From Exophiala sp. HKRS030 (lineage: Eukaryota > Ascomycota > Eurotiomycetes > Chaetothyriales > Herpotrichiellaceae): a stretch of 64,000 nt of DNA. The stretch spans positions 372,001-436,000 of the forward strand of contig JAHWDD010000004.1 of NCBI GenBank assembly GCA_023897205.1, in the 5' to 3' direction. Below, in pieces: positions 33,040-45,505 of the stretch (position 1 is the first letter of the stretch; each line of letters opens with the position of its first letter). The notes beneath the pieces are model-generated. The model was given only the letters and a program-made list of their open reading frames with translations. It made no database searches and was not told the origin of the DNA. The translations under genes and the position numbers were made by a program.

Positions 33040-36000
33040 TTAGATCCCGGTATCCGTGACAACCGGCACGACTGACGCAGTCGACTTCTGGGCCGCCGAC
33101 GTCGTGGCTTTCAAGAGCTGTTCAGCAGCGGCCTTTGCCGCCTTCGACGCAATCTTCGCATTCGACTTCGCTGCGGCCTTGGCGGCAGAGGCCTTGACCA
33201 CCCCTCCTGGAGATAGGGTGCTGTGTAGCACTTTCGCACCGGCTTCGCTCACGGTGGAAACGGTTGTGCCCATGCTGCTCGGACGATGCCGCAGTGCCTG
33301 TGCTGCGGCAGAGACACCGGAGCGCCATTTGCGGCTGGCCGTTGAGTACATGCCGTTGACACCGTTGAGGAGCGCGGCGCGAAGTGCTTCCGGGTCGCGG
33401 AGCGAGGTGAGATAGTTGGCGAGGTCGGTGGATGTCGGGATGTTGACGCCCTTCTGCGACGCGAGGAAGCCGGCGCCGAATGCGATGCCGCCGCCGACCA
33501 ACAGCGGCCATTGTTCGGGGATGCCTGACCGGTATAGCAGCCACGAGACCCAGTTCGCGCGGCTGATGAGGAAGTCTTCGACTGCATAGAAGTAGGACGT
33601 GTCGGTGCGTAGTTGGTCGATTGCTGCGTCGAGAGGCGTCGTGGGTCGGTGGGGAATGTCCCAGGTGCAGTAGACGCGAGCCGGTGCGATCGAGGGGTAT
33701 AGAGTTACATATGAGCCTCGCTGGACGAGAGGGTTGGTATCTGCGTCGACGTCGTCGGCGGAAAAGTCATCGCCATCGCCAGGGTCGCGGACAGTCCTGC
33801 GTCTCGATTTACGGTTGCCTACGGCAGCTTTCACGGCAGTTTTGTAGTCCCACTCCGTGCCTGGCGCGGGGGGACACCGAGAGCGGCTTCTGGGTTGCTC
33901 TGCAGCTCTGGGGGAAGGGCTGGGAGGATGGCTCTGAATTTTCCCTCGTAATTCGCGAACTGCGTTGTGGCGTCCTGCTCGGAAGATGATGGTGTCGGGT
34001 CTCGTGGTCCGTTCTGTTCCCGATGCCTCTCAAATTCCTCCAGGTCGACGCCATGAGGCACGCAGGCTTCGACTTGCGGCCAGCACGTCATTTTGACAAC
34101 GAGTTCCTCGTTTGGAGCCGCGTCTTGCATCCTATACCATGTGTTGTTGACCATGACTTGTGGTCCATTGACCACGAACGGACTACCCTTTCGCACGTTT
34201 GGTCGGATTTTGATCATCGTACCATTGCTTCCGGTCAGGCGGATCGAGAGATGAAGAGCTATGGCTTTTTGTATGAGAACGGTCAGGTCGAAGACAAGTT
34301 CTTCGTGGTAGAAGGTGGCACGGTCTTCTTCTTCAGAGTCCAGTCGTCTCTCCCCTCCATCGGCCCACCATGACCTTTTCGAAGTGAGAAGATTCTCCTT
34401 GTTGGAACGCTCGGGGTTGAATAGATGAGGCGGAAGCAAGGGTTCGAGGATGTCGTAGATTGTACGCATCAAGTTTTCCGTCGACTTGAGCAGCTGTGGG
34501 TGGTGATCGAAAGGGAAGCTTCGTCTAGCGATGAGTTCTTCGAGGACTCGGGCGCGATGCTTGTTGCGGATGAAAGAGTCGTAATGGATGTATTTCTCGT
34601 CGATTTCTGCGAGCTTTCGTCGGTCTTCTTCGAGACTAAATGAGTATGCTGCGTCGTTGAACACGTGCTTCGATAGCATGTTTGCCACAATCGCCATGAC
34701 CAGTGGCATTCGGTGCTCGCGCTTGGTGAAGAATTGACGCCATCCGATTTTGTCTGCGTCGGCGAGAAAGGTCACCTGCGTTTTCAGAGCCTTGTAGTGC
34801 CATTTCAGTAGTTGTAGAGGCCAAGCTTGTTCTTCTCCAGGTGTCAAGTCGTAGTAGAAATGCTTGTACGCCAACCTTTGAGTTTCCTCTTGGAGTTGAA
34901 CGAACAGCGCGCCAATATGTGCGATCTCCAGACTTCGTGGTCTGTATAATATTTCTTGGAACAACGTGTCGGTTGCAACTGTCAATGGATCAGGAGTCTT
35001 GTGCGCCCTTCGCCAGACGGGCGATTTGAGAGGAGACCTGAGCTTGACCCTCTTACGTTGAGATCCCTCACCAGCGCTTGTGTCATCGTCAGCGGCTCGT
35101 TTCAAAGCGCTTTTCAGCCGGAGAATTGAGCTCTTGGGAGGCTTTGCGCGGAGTGTGTCAAACTTTTCCTTGTTATGCCAGGTATTTTTTCCTGTTCGCC
35201 GAAATGGTAGAACATTAGGAAGGATGAAGGGTTGACCATGCTCGTCCTCTGAGTCAAAATCACTCGAGCTCTCACTATCGGGCGGTGAATCATGCTCTTC
35301 GATCGTCCGGACAATGCCCTGGCTGACATAATTGGTATTCCAATTGGCTGTGGGCCTGTCATTGGCAGATCTCGGCATTCTCGGTGCTCGTGATGCATCG
35401 TGGCTATCCGGCCTCACCGACCCGAAAGAGCTGGATTCGCTAGAGTCGTCCTCACAATGGCTTTTGGTGCCATTTGCATCATCGTGCGGTCCGAAAGACT
35501 CTGGTCTTTCGGGTGTCGTTGGCTTCCATATTTGTTCACTTGAGCCAGTGGGTTTGGAAGTGCCACTGTTACCATTGTCTTGGTCATCTTCACCAACCCT
35601 GCCACCGGCCGTACCGCTCTGTTGCGCTGATTTGGTCTCGTTCGGCGTCGTTGTTTTGCTCTTGCGTCCAGTGGAAGCACCTGACTTCACAGATACGATG
35701 TCTATATCGTCACTATCGTCGCTGCTTTTTGTCGGCCTGTAAGATGGATCTTTGTTCCGCGGTCTTTTCTTCGGCTCGGGTCTGGAACGAAAGAATCATC
35801 GCTCGCAACCACAGCTTCCTTCTTGGGAGGTGACGTCTTCCCGCCTGGGTTTGACGGAGTGTTGACGGTCGTTTTCGTACCCTTCACTGTGCGAGGCGTT
35901 TTAGACTGTGTTTGTTTCTTTCCGTCCTTTGGTGTAGACTTCTTGCCTGTCTTTGGCTTTTTCGTACCAGGAGTATTTGGCGTTGGCTTCCCGGTCTTTT

Positions 36001-36172
36001 CTTTTGACGCACCAGCCGGTTCAGGGCCTGTTGGAGTAGCTGGTATAGACTGGCTGTTAGTAATTTGCACCTTCCCTGCCATTTTCCATTCCTCAGGTGC
36101 GTCAGCGGGCAGGTTCAGTGTGTCTTCACCGTTTTTGACAGTGCTCCTAGTAACTCTTCGCGGTGTCGTCAT
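33040..36172 (-). CDS. Large conserved-looking nuclear/membrane protein, unknown, two frameshifts
   Basis: Begins at ATG 36172 (MTTPRRVTRSTVKNGED) and ends at 33040. It is read as one intronless gene of about 1,040 residues in three frames. Shifts lie at 35778-35780 (GGG on the plus strand) and 33868-33873 (six G). One extra base in each run joins FVPDPEPKKRPRNKD and APGTEWDYKTAVKAAVGN cleanly. Residues 1-400 are basic and acidic low-complexity, with Lys/Pro/Thr-rich and Asp/Ser-rich tracts and SILRLKSALKRAADD-type NLS-like stretches. The middle 350 residues look globular (TLFQEILYRPRSLEIAHIGA, AYKHFYYDLTPGEEQAWPLQ, NTWYRMQDAAPNEELVVKMT). The C-terminal part has a hydrophobic Gly-rich segment (WPLLVGGGIAFGAGFLA) that could span a membrane, then an Ala/Lys-rich tail. 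I do not recognise the family. Confidence 0.72.
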
Positions 36173-36617
36173 TGTACAGGGCGTTTCAGCAAGAGGAAAA
36201 ACTATGGCCAGACAGCAATGGAATAGGTCTGCAACTGGATAATTGGAGCAGGAAATTGAAACGACAAGGGAAATGGAAAGAGTATAAGACACGCGAGAAC
36301 GGATAGCACGACGTTGTCACTGCTGCATTCGGCACAATGAACATGATTATCGTAGCAAAAAGTTTTGTTTGCGTAAAATTCGCCATGACTTTGTTCCTGT
36401 TGTTGACTGGTGTCGCCGTCCGTCCTGCATTCAATCATGCGGAAGCTCGTTATTCATTTTTTTCTCGCCGTTTCCGAGTGACAGAGGTACGCACAAAGAA
36501 ACAAATGCTAGTGGTTGTAATTGCTCATCCTGATACCTCACAGCTTTGATGAGCCTCCGTTGTTGCTATAAATTTGTTGGTAAGAGTCTGACATCTCTGC
36601 TACGAATAGAACCTGCC
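36173..36617. other. Intergenic spacer (445 bp)
   Basis: Holds the promoter of the large minus-strand gene and the 3' UTR of the RidA gene. No other feature seen. Confidence 0.4.
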
Positions 36618-37150
36618 TCACAGATGAGCAATCGCTTCAATTTCAACCTGCACTATGTCAATCTAGCTTCTCGTCCTTGGGCAAACAAGACTCACATCGG
36701 TACCGAAAGGGAGTTCTTTGACACCGACACAGGTCCGTGCGGGCTTTGGGTCTGGAACAATTTCCAAGTCTGTTTCCGGTCAACGACTGGTATGTGAACT
36801 GGACGAGAAGGTAAAACGCACAGGCTTTGTTCACGGCGGCATAGATTTCCATGCTTGTGATGTAGATGTTGACCTATTAAAGACATCAGAAAATGAGCAA
36901 TCGTCATCTTGAAATGGTTTCTGACCTTAACAAGGTTTGACAGGCTGCTGCCAGCTTCTTGCAGTACAATATCGATATTCTTGAGGGCTTGAACGGCGCG
37001 GTCATATGCGCTGCCCTCGACGATTTGGTTTGTGGCAACGTCCAAGCCAACATGTCCACTAACGTAGACTGTGCCGTTGTGGACGATTGCCTGGTTCAGG
37101 AGAGGTGACTTGAGTCCTTTGTCGGATTTGACTACCTGCTTTGGCGCCAT
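36618..37150 (-). CDS. RidA/YjgF/YER057c family imine deaminase
   Basis: Four exons (37150-36926, 36873-36822, 36769-36696, 36647-36618) give 126 aa, the exact family length. RidA trimers hydrolyse reactive enamine/imine intermediates such as 2-aminoacrylate released by PLP enzymes. Seen: SPLLNQAIVHNGTVYVSGHV, the Q/N-rich loop, IDIVLQEAGSSLSNLVKVNI, YITSMEIYAAVNKAYLEI, and the substrate-binding Arg in KPARTCVGVKELPFGTDVEI, ending IEAIAHL. The small internal exons (52, 74 and 30 nt) are confirmed by perfect restoration of the conserved text. It starts directly at MAPKQVV with no presequence, so the cytosolic form is likely. It lies next to, but 1 kb from, the dioxygenase. Confidence 0.93.
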
Positions 37151-38138
37151 GGCTGAAACGAAGGCTTCGCACCAATTTCCAATCTTGAATGTGGAAGCAA
37201 CAACTTGGATGTAATTTAGAGATCAGTCCTCACTTTGTAGTTGTTGAATGCAAATGAAAGATAACTAAAAATTGCTAAGCAAGGTTGCAAAAGACGTGCG
37301 ATGTCGTTGAGGGCCTTAGCTTCTGCGGTCAAGTCCGACGCCCTGCGAGTCTGTCATTGTTTTGTGTATGCGAGGAGAGCATGGATTAGTTAGTATCAAA
37401 TTTGACTGCTCTATTAATAATACTGAAGTCCAAACATTGGAGATTGGGACTACAGCGTCACCCAGAAATTCCGATGCCATGGCAGATCGATATCGGAATG
37501 AACGTTACAGATGTCTAACTTCGGCCAATGATTCGATGCACGCAATTCGTATCTGTGTGAACATGCTCCGACTAACATTTCCCACCCTGTGCCCTTCATT
37601 CTTGAGATATGTTGCGAACGCCGTCAGGAGCTCTTGCGGTCCTGACCTGCGGGGCTCTCACATATCAATAGATGCTGAATGGATTTAACGTCATGTGTTT
37701 AGGCCAGACTCCTGCGGTTTTGATTGCAAGACTGGCGAGGCACATGTCGGTGACCTATCGATCACATAGCCTTGTACAAGTTTCGAACTATTCGCCGAGT
37801 TCATTTCTAGAGGCGTTCATGAGAAGTTATCGCCTAGATTTGAGGACTGGCGACAAGGCTCCTTCTCCTATCCAACAAGGCTGTCAAGCCCCTACTCCTC
37901 GTGGTAAGAGTGTGAGACACAATTGCGAATGATAGACCCTGCGGGGCTCGGTGCAAAACCAAGACGATCTAATAGCGATACCATAAGGCGACGACAATTC
38001 CATTTTCACGGATTCATTGTGTACTAAGTATAAATTTTGTTCATTGGTATCAGATCATAACTCCTATGCTATATACATGGCTCAATATCGACGTTAGAAA
38101 ACGGAGCGAGTTTCCCAGAACGTGGTCGTTTACAACAA
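37151..38138. other. Intergenic region (988 bp), nothing supported
   Basis: Separates two minus-strand genes. The frames at 37362-37688 and 37672-37932 have no motifs and no intron signals that extend them. Confidence 0.45.
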
Positions 38139-39175
38139 TCATTGACCTTCAACATCCGCAAAGTTATTTTGGTTTGCGTTGCCCATCAACATGGTGTTAT
38201 CAGGCTTGTATTTCTTTGAAAGTAGGCGAATATCGTACTCAAGATCAAGAACCGCACCCTTGGGGTCGTCCTTAGCAGGCTTGAAGTCCAACAGTAAATC
38301 ATCCTTGACAGCACAAACGGTGTCGGTCTCCAGCCAAGGGTCGTCATTTGGATAGAGTTGAGCTGTTACGCCGACAAAGTCGTCATGAGTGACCATTATA
38401 TGAATATGGGCGGGTCGATTGGGGTGTCGGCCCATAAGCTTGAGCAAATCCGCCGAAGGGCCGGAAGTATCAATGGCATATTCTGTCGGCTTGAGACAGT
38501 AGAAGTAGAATTTACCGTCCTGATCGGTGCGGAACTTCCCACGGAGGTTGTGCCGGGTCTGGTTTTCAGGGTCGAAGACGTCGTATTTACCATTAGTGCT
38601 AGCCTGCCACATGTCCAACACGGCGCCCGGGATTCCTTTGCCAGTTTCGGCGTCCTTGATGACACCATGGAAGTAGGTGAGCTGACCATCCTTTGGCATA
38701 TCCTGGACGACGCTAGCGCCAAGGTCCCGGAATGGGGTTTCGGGCGACCAGAAAGGTCCTAGAATAGTGGATGATGTAGGAGACAGATTGTTTTCTGTGA
38801 CGATTTTATGATTGATTTCATCGACGAGACTAGACGGATTGTTAGTTATATCGTAAGATTCTCCTTTATGCATGCATTTGGTACTTACGACTCAACGCCG
38901 AGAATGTCGCACACTCTCCATGCTTCATTCCTGTTCTTTTGGTACGCCTGGCCGATAGAATTGACATAGTTTACGCCGATGATCCATTCGTCTTGGGTGA
39001 GCTCGACATCTCGGCAGAAGTCATGTAAATGAGTGATTAGAGATGAGAGGATTTCTCTGTGACGAGGTTTTGTCTCGGCGGCCATCAGACCGATGACATG
39101 GCTTGTAAATGTTGGGTCGAATCTGCTGCTGTCTTTCTTGACACCATTGGTGCCATTGGAACCGTTTGTGGCCAT
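38139..39175 (-). CDS. Intradiol ring-cleavage dioxygenase (hydroxyquinol/catechol 1,2-type)
   Basis: Two exons (39175-38889, 38829-38139) give 325 aa. These non-haem Fe(III) enzymes open catecholic rings between the hydroxyls to give cis,cis-muconates. The N-terminal helical dimerisation/lipid-binding domain (HREILSSLITHLHDFCRDVE to EAWRVCDILGVESLVDEI) is followed by TILGPFWSPETPFRDLG and the beta-sandwich catalytic domain. Iron ligands are Tyr178 (NGKYDVFD), Tyr213 (KPTEY), His237 and His239 (GRHPNRPAHIHIMV). The spacings match those of the catechol 1,2-dioxygenases. GPFW and the overall length favour a hydroxyquinol-type enzyme of the 3-oxoadipate route, though catechol cannot be excluded. 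It lacks a signal peptide, so it is intracellular. Upstream DNA has clustered CACGTG sites. Confidence 0.93.
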
Positions 39176-41156
39176 GATGATGACTGTTATTCTATTCTAA
39201 GAGTGGTGATGAGAATGTGTCAGGATACAAAGAATAATGAACTTTTTCTTCAAATCGATGTCTAATCCGAGTGTGATGACTGGGATGAATTTGTATTACG
39301 GAGGAAATGGTTTATATCTTTCTACAGCAGCCAAACGAGTGATCTACTTCATGGAAGTGAGCCGTAGTGGCACGAGTGGGTGAAAAAACCGGCATTTGAC
39401 AAGGCATACGTGCGCGGGGTGGGCGGCTCTTAATTCGGCAGATGCCTTTGATGATTTTGAGGGGAAGGAACAGGAGGGGATAAATACAAATCCGATGTAC
39501 GAATTCGCAGTGCGGGAAGTGGAGGATGCGTAGAAATGCAGGCAGTCTCATTGGCTACGGTAGTCAGCCACGTGACCAAGGGTGGTGTGAGCTTGGTCAA
39601 TCGTACGAGTCACGTGTCGTCTTCGGATTCTCCGCCGACAGTCTTGGCGATTACCGGAGCAAGAAAACATTGCTGTATCACGTGATATGCTTCCGCCATT
39701 TTGCCATACCCCTTAGTGCCCCAGCGACAATCGGCACAGCGCCATTCCAGCCATATAGGAATATCAGAGGTTGCAGACAAAGTCAATTGTATCTATACAT
39801 TATCGATAGAGAAAACGAACCGCATTACTACAGTGACGACAACACTAGTCTTCGTAGCAGATGATTGCATTCGTCCCACAGAAAGTGGAAAACTCACTTT
39901 CTTTGCGGAGAAGCCGGTGCACGTATCGTGTTTCGTCGGATGTTCGGATCTTTTCACGTCGGTAAGTTTGGGGTGTGTACCTATCACGTTGAGAGGCCCA
40001 AGTGTGCCACACTCTTTGTCCACCACACGCCATCAGCAGGCGAAAAGCTCATTTTGAGGCTTACCGGGCTGACCCGCGGAGCTGGATTTCGCTCTGCACT
40101 TCGCATGAGGTACTGCTACCCCCACTACCCTAATATTGCAAATATCATGACTATATACGGAGTGGTACCCCTTTTGCAGTATCTCTGAGCGAAGGATCCG
40201 CGATGAAAGACCAAGGCACTTGCCGCCACGTGTAGGTTCATGCTCCCAGTCCAACTTTTGCAGCATTACAAGCTAAGACATCAGCCCTGAGGTAGCGTTT
40301 TGTGAGGTTTTGTGGGGTTTGCTAGCACTCCTAGCGACAAGTGAGGAAATCCGTTTGTGGAATCGCTATGGTGCATGGAGGTTATTGGTTAGCTATTCTT
40401 TTGCTTTCGGAAAGGATTCATTTGCACAAATTTCTATTTCCATATCATAACATCGATGACTAAGGCGCCTGTCTGTGTAGGGCAAAATGCCCAGACTTCA
40501 ATGGATATGACCTAATAACCCTGGCACCTCATCCCCGACCTAATGTTCAACTTTTGGTATCCTTGGAGATAGACTCTACACACCTACTGTAATCTGTTCG
40601 GGATCTTGGTGGTTCATGAAGAACGCGCGTTTTGCTGATCTTCTGGAATAAGCGCGCAGTAAACAACCTGAGGGGTTGAGGGTATCCGATGGACTGTACC
40701 TGGGAATTGATTCATTGATAAAACAATTTGCCGCTAAGACGTCACACAGCCTTGTAACTTCCTAATTGCGTTACGACAATATTCTACTTACCGAATCGTG
40801 GGAATAAGGTTCTTTTTCCACTGCGCAGGTGTCTGCAAAAGATTTCGGACCGTAAGCGAGAACTGCTACCTAATTACAAACATTGCATAGGAAATGAAAG
40901 CTTCGCCTTATGCCAGCGCCATGGCATCGATCATCCCGGTCGTGGCTCAGCTTTCATTAAGGCAACAACATTTGAACCCATCGCACCTTACATAAGCTTC
41001 GTACCACCATTGAAATCAGGAGTCATGTCATCCAGCTTCATTCAAAGAACACATTTCGAGCAGGAAGATGCATTCGTTTCGGATTCAATCCTGATCCACC
41101 GGTACGTTCCAATTTTGAAGGACAGAAATCTGTAAGGAGTACAGGCTGCTCTCGAT
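39176..41156. other. Long intergenic region with CACGTG sites
   Basis: About 2 kb without a supported gene. The first 600 bp is the dioxygenase promoter and holds CACGTG at 39569, 39611 and 39679, with a fourth at 40227. A near-copy of the recurring 9-mer (TACGGAGTG) lies near 40155. Paired opposite-strand open frames at 39701-40057 and 39793-40026 have no motifs. Confidence 0.45.
39569..39684. promoter_or_regulatory. Three CACGTG boxes upstream of the dioxygenase
   Basis: CACGTG at 39569-39574, 39611-39616 and 39679-39684, 394-509 bp upstream of the dioxygenase start codon. This is the E-box recognised by bHLH or related factors. Three in 116 bp is far above the chance rate of about one per 4 kb. 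Confidence 0.45.
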
Positions 41157-42684
41157 ATGGGACGTCCGCCTCGTGATGGCAATTTCAATCACGAGAAAAG
41201 TTGGGATGTGAAGGATGCTGCCACAATAAGGCGGAAACTGCAAAAGTGTGTTCCGAACCTGCTTTTGACTCTGTCTTTTACCCAGGCCTGCCTTGAAGTT
41301 ACTGACACAAAAACAGTCGCGACAATCAACGAGCCTTCCGACGTCGACAAGCTGAAGCACGTGCTAAAGCCGCCTGCAAAAAGCCGGGACAACTTGTGTT
41401 GAAACCGAAAGCAAGTGGATTGACCTGCTCCGTCTGTGGGAGCGACTCAGTGGGAGCCGGTCCGCATGATCCTTCGCCAAATCATCGATGCCAATCAAAG
41501 CTGCTGGCCCCGATGACAGATCCTTTCGCAACAGGTCTGTGCTCCGACTCTCTAGCTGTGTTTCAATATGGCTGTACTGTATGGTGGCCCCAATTTGAAA
41601 ATCATGTCCTTGAAGAAGGAGAGCCACTTACCATAGCCGTTGTCCGATATGCACTCCACGACAAGTTGATGAAACACACCTTTGTATGGAGTGCTGCTGC
41701 TGTACGAGAGACCCATCAACCAAACTTCACACAAAGACAAGTCATGTGGTATCACCAGAATAAGGCTGTTCAACTCATTCAACAACGACTGCAATCCAAC
41801 CTCTTCTCCGACATTCTGATCTACGCAATATATTCCTTAATAGGGCGAAGGCTGCAAGAGGAATTTGGAAGCATGATGCTATCGAATTGGCGGACCAATG
41901 GGCTATATTTGGCGCATATCGACCGCCATTAGCCTCCTTGGGCTGGCAGAATGTCGCAAGCCAGCTTGATTTTGACGACAGTCATGCTGAAGCTGCTTTA
42001 AAGTTGCTCGGTGGGAAAAACGGGCTCGCTGGCATGAAAACATGGTGGATGGCGAGCCAGATCCAAAAAATCGAACTTGTCCGTAATAGCAAGTATGTCG
42101 TGCGGCCTGTTGTGGACCTTGCCCCATCCTTTCGGCGCATTTTGCAAATGGAGATGCCTCTCTATCGTGAACGCGAGGCCTTGCAATACTCATCTCACAG
42201 GGAAGTCCAAGACCTGATGTTGGACCTACGAGCATATCTTCGCCACGTCGAGTTGTATCTGAACAATCCCTCGAGTCCTGTGACGGCTGACATGCTGGTA
42301 GCATGGAGGTCAATCAATCAGCATCGTGTGCTATCGCTCCCATCGGAAACACAGCCTTTATTACGTCTTGCTATGCTCATATTTTCCTACAGGGTTAACT
42401 TTCCCTTGCCCTATCGGGAAGTAGTGGAAGGGTTTGTAAAGGAGCTCTACGCATGCATAACACCATCAGTCTATTTATCTGATATGGCTTTATGGGCTGT
42501 TGTTGTAGCGGCGCTAACAAATCCGCCAACCAAGATAGCAGCCAAGCTTTCGGCAACAGCAGCATACATGATCTCGGTGCAAGGGGTCAAATCGATCGGT
42601 GATTTGCGACAGATCCTTGGGAAATATCTTTGGTTGGATGCTGCCTGTGAAACGGGGCTGCAAGATCTTTGGCAACGACTTTAA
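41157..42684 (+). CDS. Fungal-specific transcription factor domain protein, frameshifted
   Basis: The C-terminal two-thirds are clear: SDSLAVFQYGCTVWWPQFEN, RYALHDKLMKHTFVWSAAAV, MWYHQNKAVQLIQQRLQSNL, then (after a one-base shift) KHDAIELADQWAIFGAYRPP, LASLGW, and a helical C-terminus ending LQDLWQRL at 42684. This is the layout of the Fungal_trans_2 (DUF3468-type) regulators. One extra G in the GGG at 41843-41845 joins LIYAIYSLIGAKAARGIWKH exactly. A second shift fits one extra G at 41386-41388 (KSRGQLVLKPKASGLT). The N-terminal DNA-binding part is unresolved: I find no intact Zn2Cys6 cluster, and an intron at about 41249-41290 (gtgtgt to ttacccag) is possible. It may be a regulator with assembly errors or a decaying one. 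The start given is only the first open frame. Confidence 0.62.
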
Positions 42685-43718
42685 GATCCTGAGACGGGTC
42701 TAAGGAGTAAATAGTGATCTGTGGCTGCATATCGCAGCTGAGCAATGGAACGGCCCAGTTCCTCTGGACATAGGAAGTTGATACGGAGAAAACGCCAATG
42801 TTTGATAGCCATTGAAGGAAGCGCTGCCAAAGCTATGCTGACTTGACACGGTCGTTTCTCGTTTCTTCTGTGTCTGCTTACCGTCCCAAATGGTCAACAG
42901 CGCAACATCTGCTGGTCTATCGCAGGTCCTTCTGGTCCAGTGCAAGATCTAACCTTTTCGCCAGAGAAACGGAAAGAGATGGACCGAATGCCCACGGCCC
43001 TGTGGGGGAGAAAAGCCGTGTGCAACGCCAAGAAAGCTTTCGCATTGTCCAGCATCTGTGAGAAAATGAGTACAAGATCCTACGGGCTACTATGACCGTT
43101 TTAAGGTTGACGTTATAATTGCTGACAGAAATTGGCCAATCAAGATTAAGCAACCCCCTACCGGACAAGATCTGCTTAAGATCTGCAGCTAGGGAATGGC
43201 CCACCTTTCCGCTCACTACCTACAGGTAGTTAGGGTCCGACAAGATGGACAGCTTTAAGAATGAATCCTTTTGTCAGCACTGCAGTTATGCAAAATCTCT
43301 CAAGCCTCTACTCTCCTAGTGGTAAGCATATGTTTTATTCCCAAACCGCGACAGGAAGAATCAAGGGCTATGCTTCAACGTCTCATCCGACCGAACGTGG
43401 GTCCAACTTCGATGCGTGCGAGCCTCACATCTGTGAATGACGTTGCCAGGAATTGGCACTGTTGAGCACAGCTTACAAAGTATTATGCATGTTGTGGTTA
43501 TGAAGTACTGTATATGTGATTGAAAAGCACAAGAGCTTCGGTGATGGATCCACGCCAACGGTACATATATTGCTGCGTCGAACGCTTCTCGATCACTCGA
43601 ACACGCAACAGTAATATCACCTTGTTCAAGACAATAACTGTTGGAAGACAATTTTGAGTGAACATATCAGCTCAGCTCAGCTCATATATTCGAACTATTC
43701 TACCTCTATTCAACAACA
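42685..43718. other. Intergenic region (1 kb)
   Basis: No supported gene. It contains the promoter of the downstream SDR gene, with a three-unit TCAGC repeat at 43667-43681, about 40 bp before the start codon. Confidence 0.45.
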
Positions 43719-44794
43719 ATGGCAGGCAGCGACAGATCATCCACGCCAGCACTCGCAAAAGGATCTCTGATTCTCGTCACCGGTGCTTCCGGGTTTCTGG
43801 CCTCGCACATTGTCAACGAAGCGCTGAAACTAGGCTACAAGGTCCGCGGCACCTCTCGCTCCGAAGAAAAGGCAGCGACAACAAGACTCCTTTTCCAGAA
43901 TCATCCGAATTATTCGACCAGCGTAGTCGCCAACTTCGAAGACGAAGGCGCTCTTGCTGAAGCACTTCGAAATGTCGACGCCGTCATTCACGCAGCATCC
44001 GACACATCGTTCGGCAGCGATCCCAATGTGGTGGTCAGTGGAACGGTCCAAATTGTCAAGACCATCCTACAGTCTGCGAAACGGGTTGCTTCAATCAAGA
44101 GATTCGTGTTGACGTCGAGCTCTACAGCTGCTAGCACTTCAAACACGGAGGCTTCGCTCGACAGCAGCAGTTGGGCACGAGATGCCATCAAGCGAGCATG
44201 GGCACCGCCACCCTATACCGCAGAGCGTGCTGGTGACGTCTATGCGGCGTCCAAGGCTGAAGCGGAGATGGCAATGTGGGAATTCGTCAAGACCGAAAAG
44301 CCTGGGTTTGTCGTGAATTCCATCTTGCCGAACGTCAACATGGGCAGGATCCTGTCGAGCCCTGGCGCCTCAGGGTGGTGTGTCCCCGCTATTTACCATG
44401 GCCAACTCCCTCCCTTGAAGAATCGTACGTGATTCAAAGACTCCCCTGTGATTAGCTGCTTTCACTAACCTTCAATTGCCCAGAATACATGATCGATGTC
44501 ATCGACGACGCTCGCATCCATCTCGCAGCCGCAGTGTTGGATTCATCATTGGCAAACGAACGCATCTTCGCCTACAACGTCCCCTTCACTCTGACAGACA
44601 TCATCAACACGATCTCTGATCTCCGACCACACGCAAAGTCATTACCGAAACCTCCAGAAAACGAACAGGGAACTCGAACTGTGGTTCCCAACGCGCTTGG
44701 CGCCGAGTTGCTCAAGAAGTGGTTTCATCAGCAGGATGGGTACAAGCTGATGAAGCAGTCTGTCGAAGAGAATCTGGAAGGGATTCCAGAATAG
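43719..44794 (+). CDS. Extended SDR NAD(P)-dependent aldehyde/ketone reductase
   Basis: Two exons (43719-44424, 44484-44794) give 338 aa. It belongs to the extended short-chain dehydrogenase family, the dihydroflavonol-4-reductase/GRE2-like aldehyde reductase branch. The cofactor loop TGASGFLA is at residues 21-28. GYKVRGTSRSEEKA supplies Arg/Ser residues that favour NADPH. DAVIHAASDTSF, the active-site serine in FVLTSSSTAA, and the catalytic pair in VYAASKAEAE (Y-x3-K) are all present. FVVNSILPNVNMGRIL and YMIDVIDDARIHLAAAVLD match the substrate-domain motifs of this branch. It probably reduces aldehydes or ketones in the cytosol; the substrate is not predictable. It lies in the gene-sparse stretch with the dioxygenase and the tannase. 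Confidence 0.92.
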
Positions 44795-45505
44795 GTTGTC
44801 AACACCATGGTCGACATGGCCGGTGTCTGGGACAGTATGGTCCCAGAGTTAAGCTCATCTCAGCATCCTAGCACTTGTGAGCCGGTGTTTCATAGTCTCG
44901 AGACAGGTTAGATAAATGCAATCAGAATGGCGGGCCTGCCTGGCAATCTTGCGCCGAGGAACCCCTCCCCTCCCTTTTTTCGGCGACGATCAGTTTTGTA
45001 TACCTCTAACACTGAACCTTGTTTTCCGCATCCATAGAGATTTTCCAATCCAGATTCGTCGACAGAGCTGATCTCACATGCGATACGGCTCGGCACAGGC
45101 GTCCGTATTTATGACGAATGTGAGAGAATTGCCGCCGGGCACGGGAAATGCCGAGATCTAAACCATCTCGATCTCTTCAGAATGCGGAATGTGGAAATCG
45201 AGGCCCTTGGAGTATTCGGGGCCAAGGTGGGGATTCTTATGCGAGGTTTCACGAGTCTGATATTGATTGATGCTTAGACTAGCTGTGATAAGGCCATTGT
45301 GTCACAACGAGACTATGAGCGATATCTCATGATGGTGTTGTTTAAGCTCCGATCTCAGTGGCATGTTGCTCGCTACTGAAGGAGGGAATGGGTTTGGAAA
45401 GGTCATGGAATCGACATTGAGCACAATGGTACATCGGCTACGTGCAGTCGTACTATCAGTCCTTTGCCTCCTCTCAACACTTCACAGTACATAAGATCCA
45501 ACTAC
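44795..45505. other. Intergenic spacer between convergent genes (711 bp)
   Basis: Between the stops of the SDR and tannase genes. No gene or repeat seen. Confidence 0.4.
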
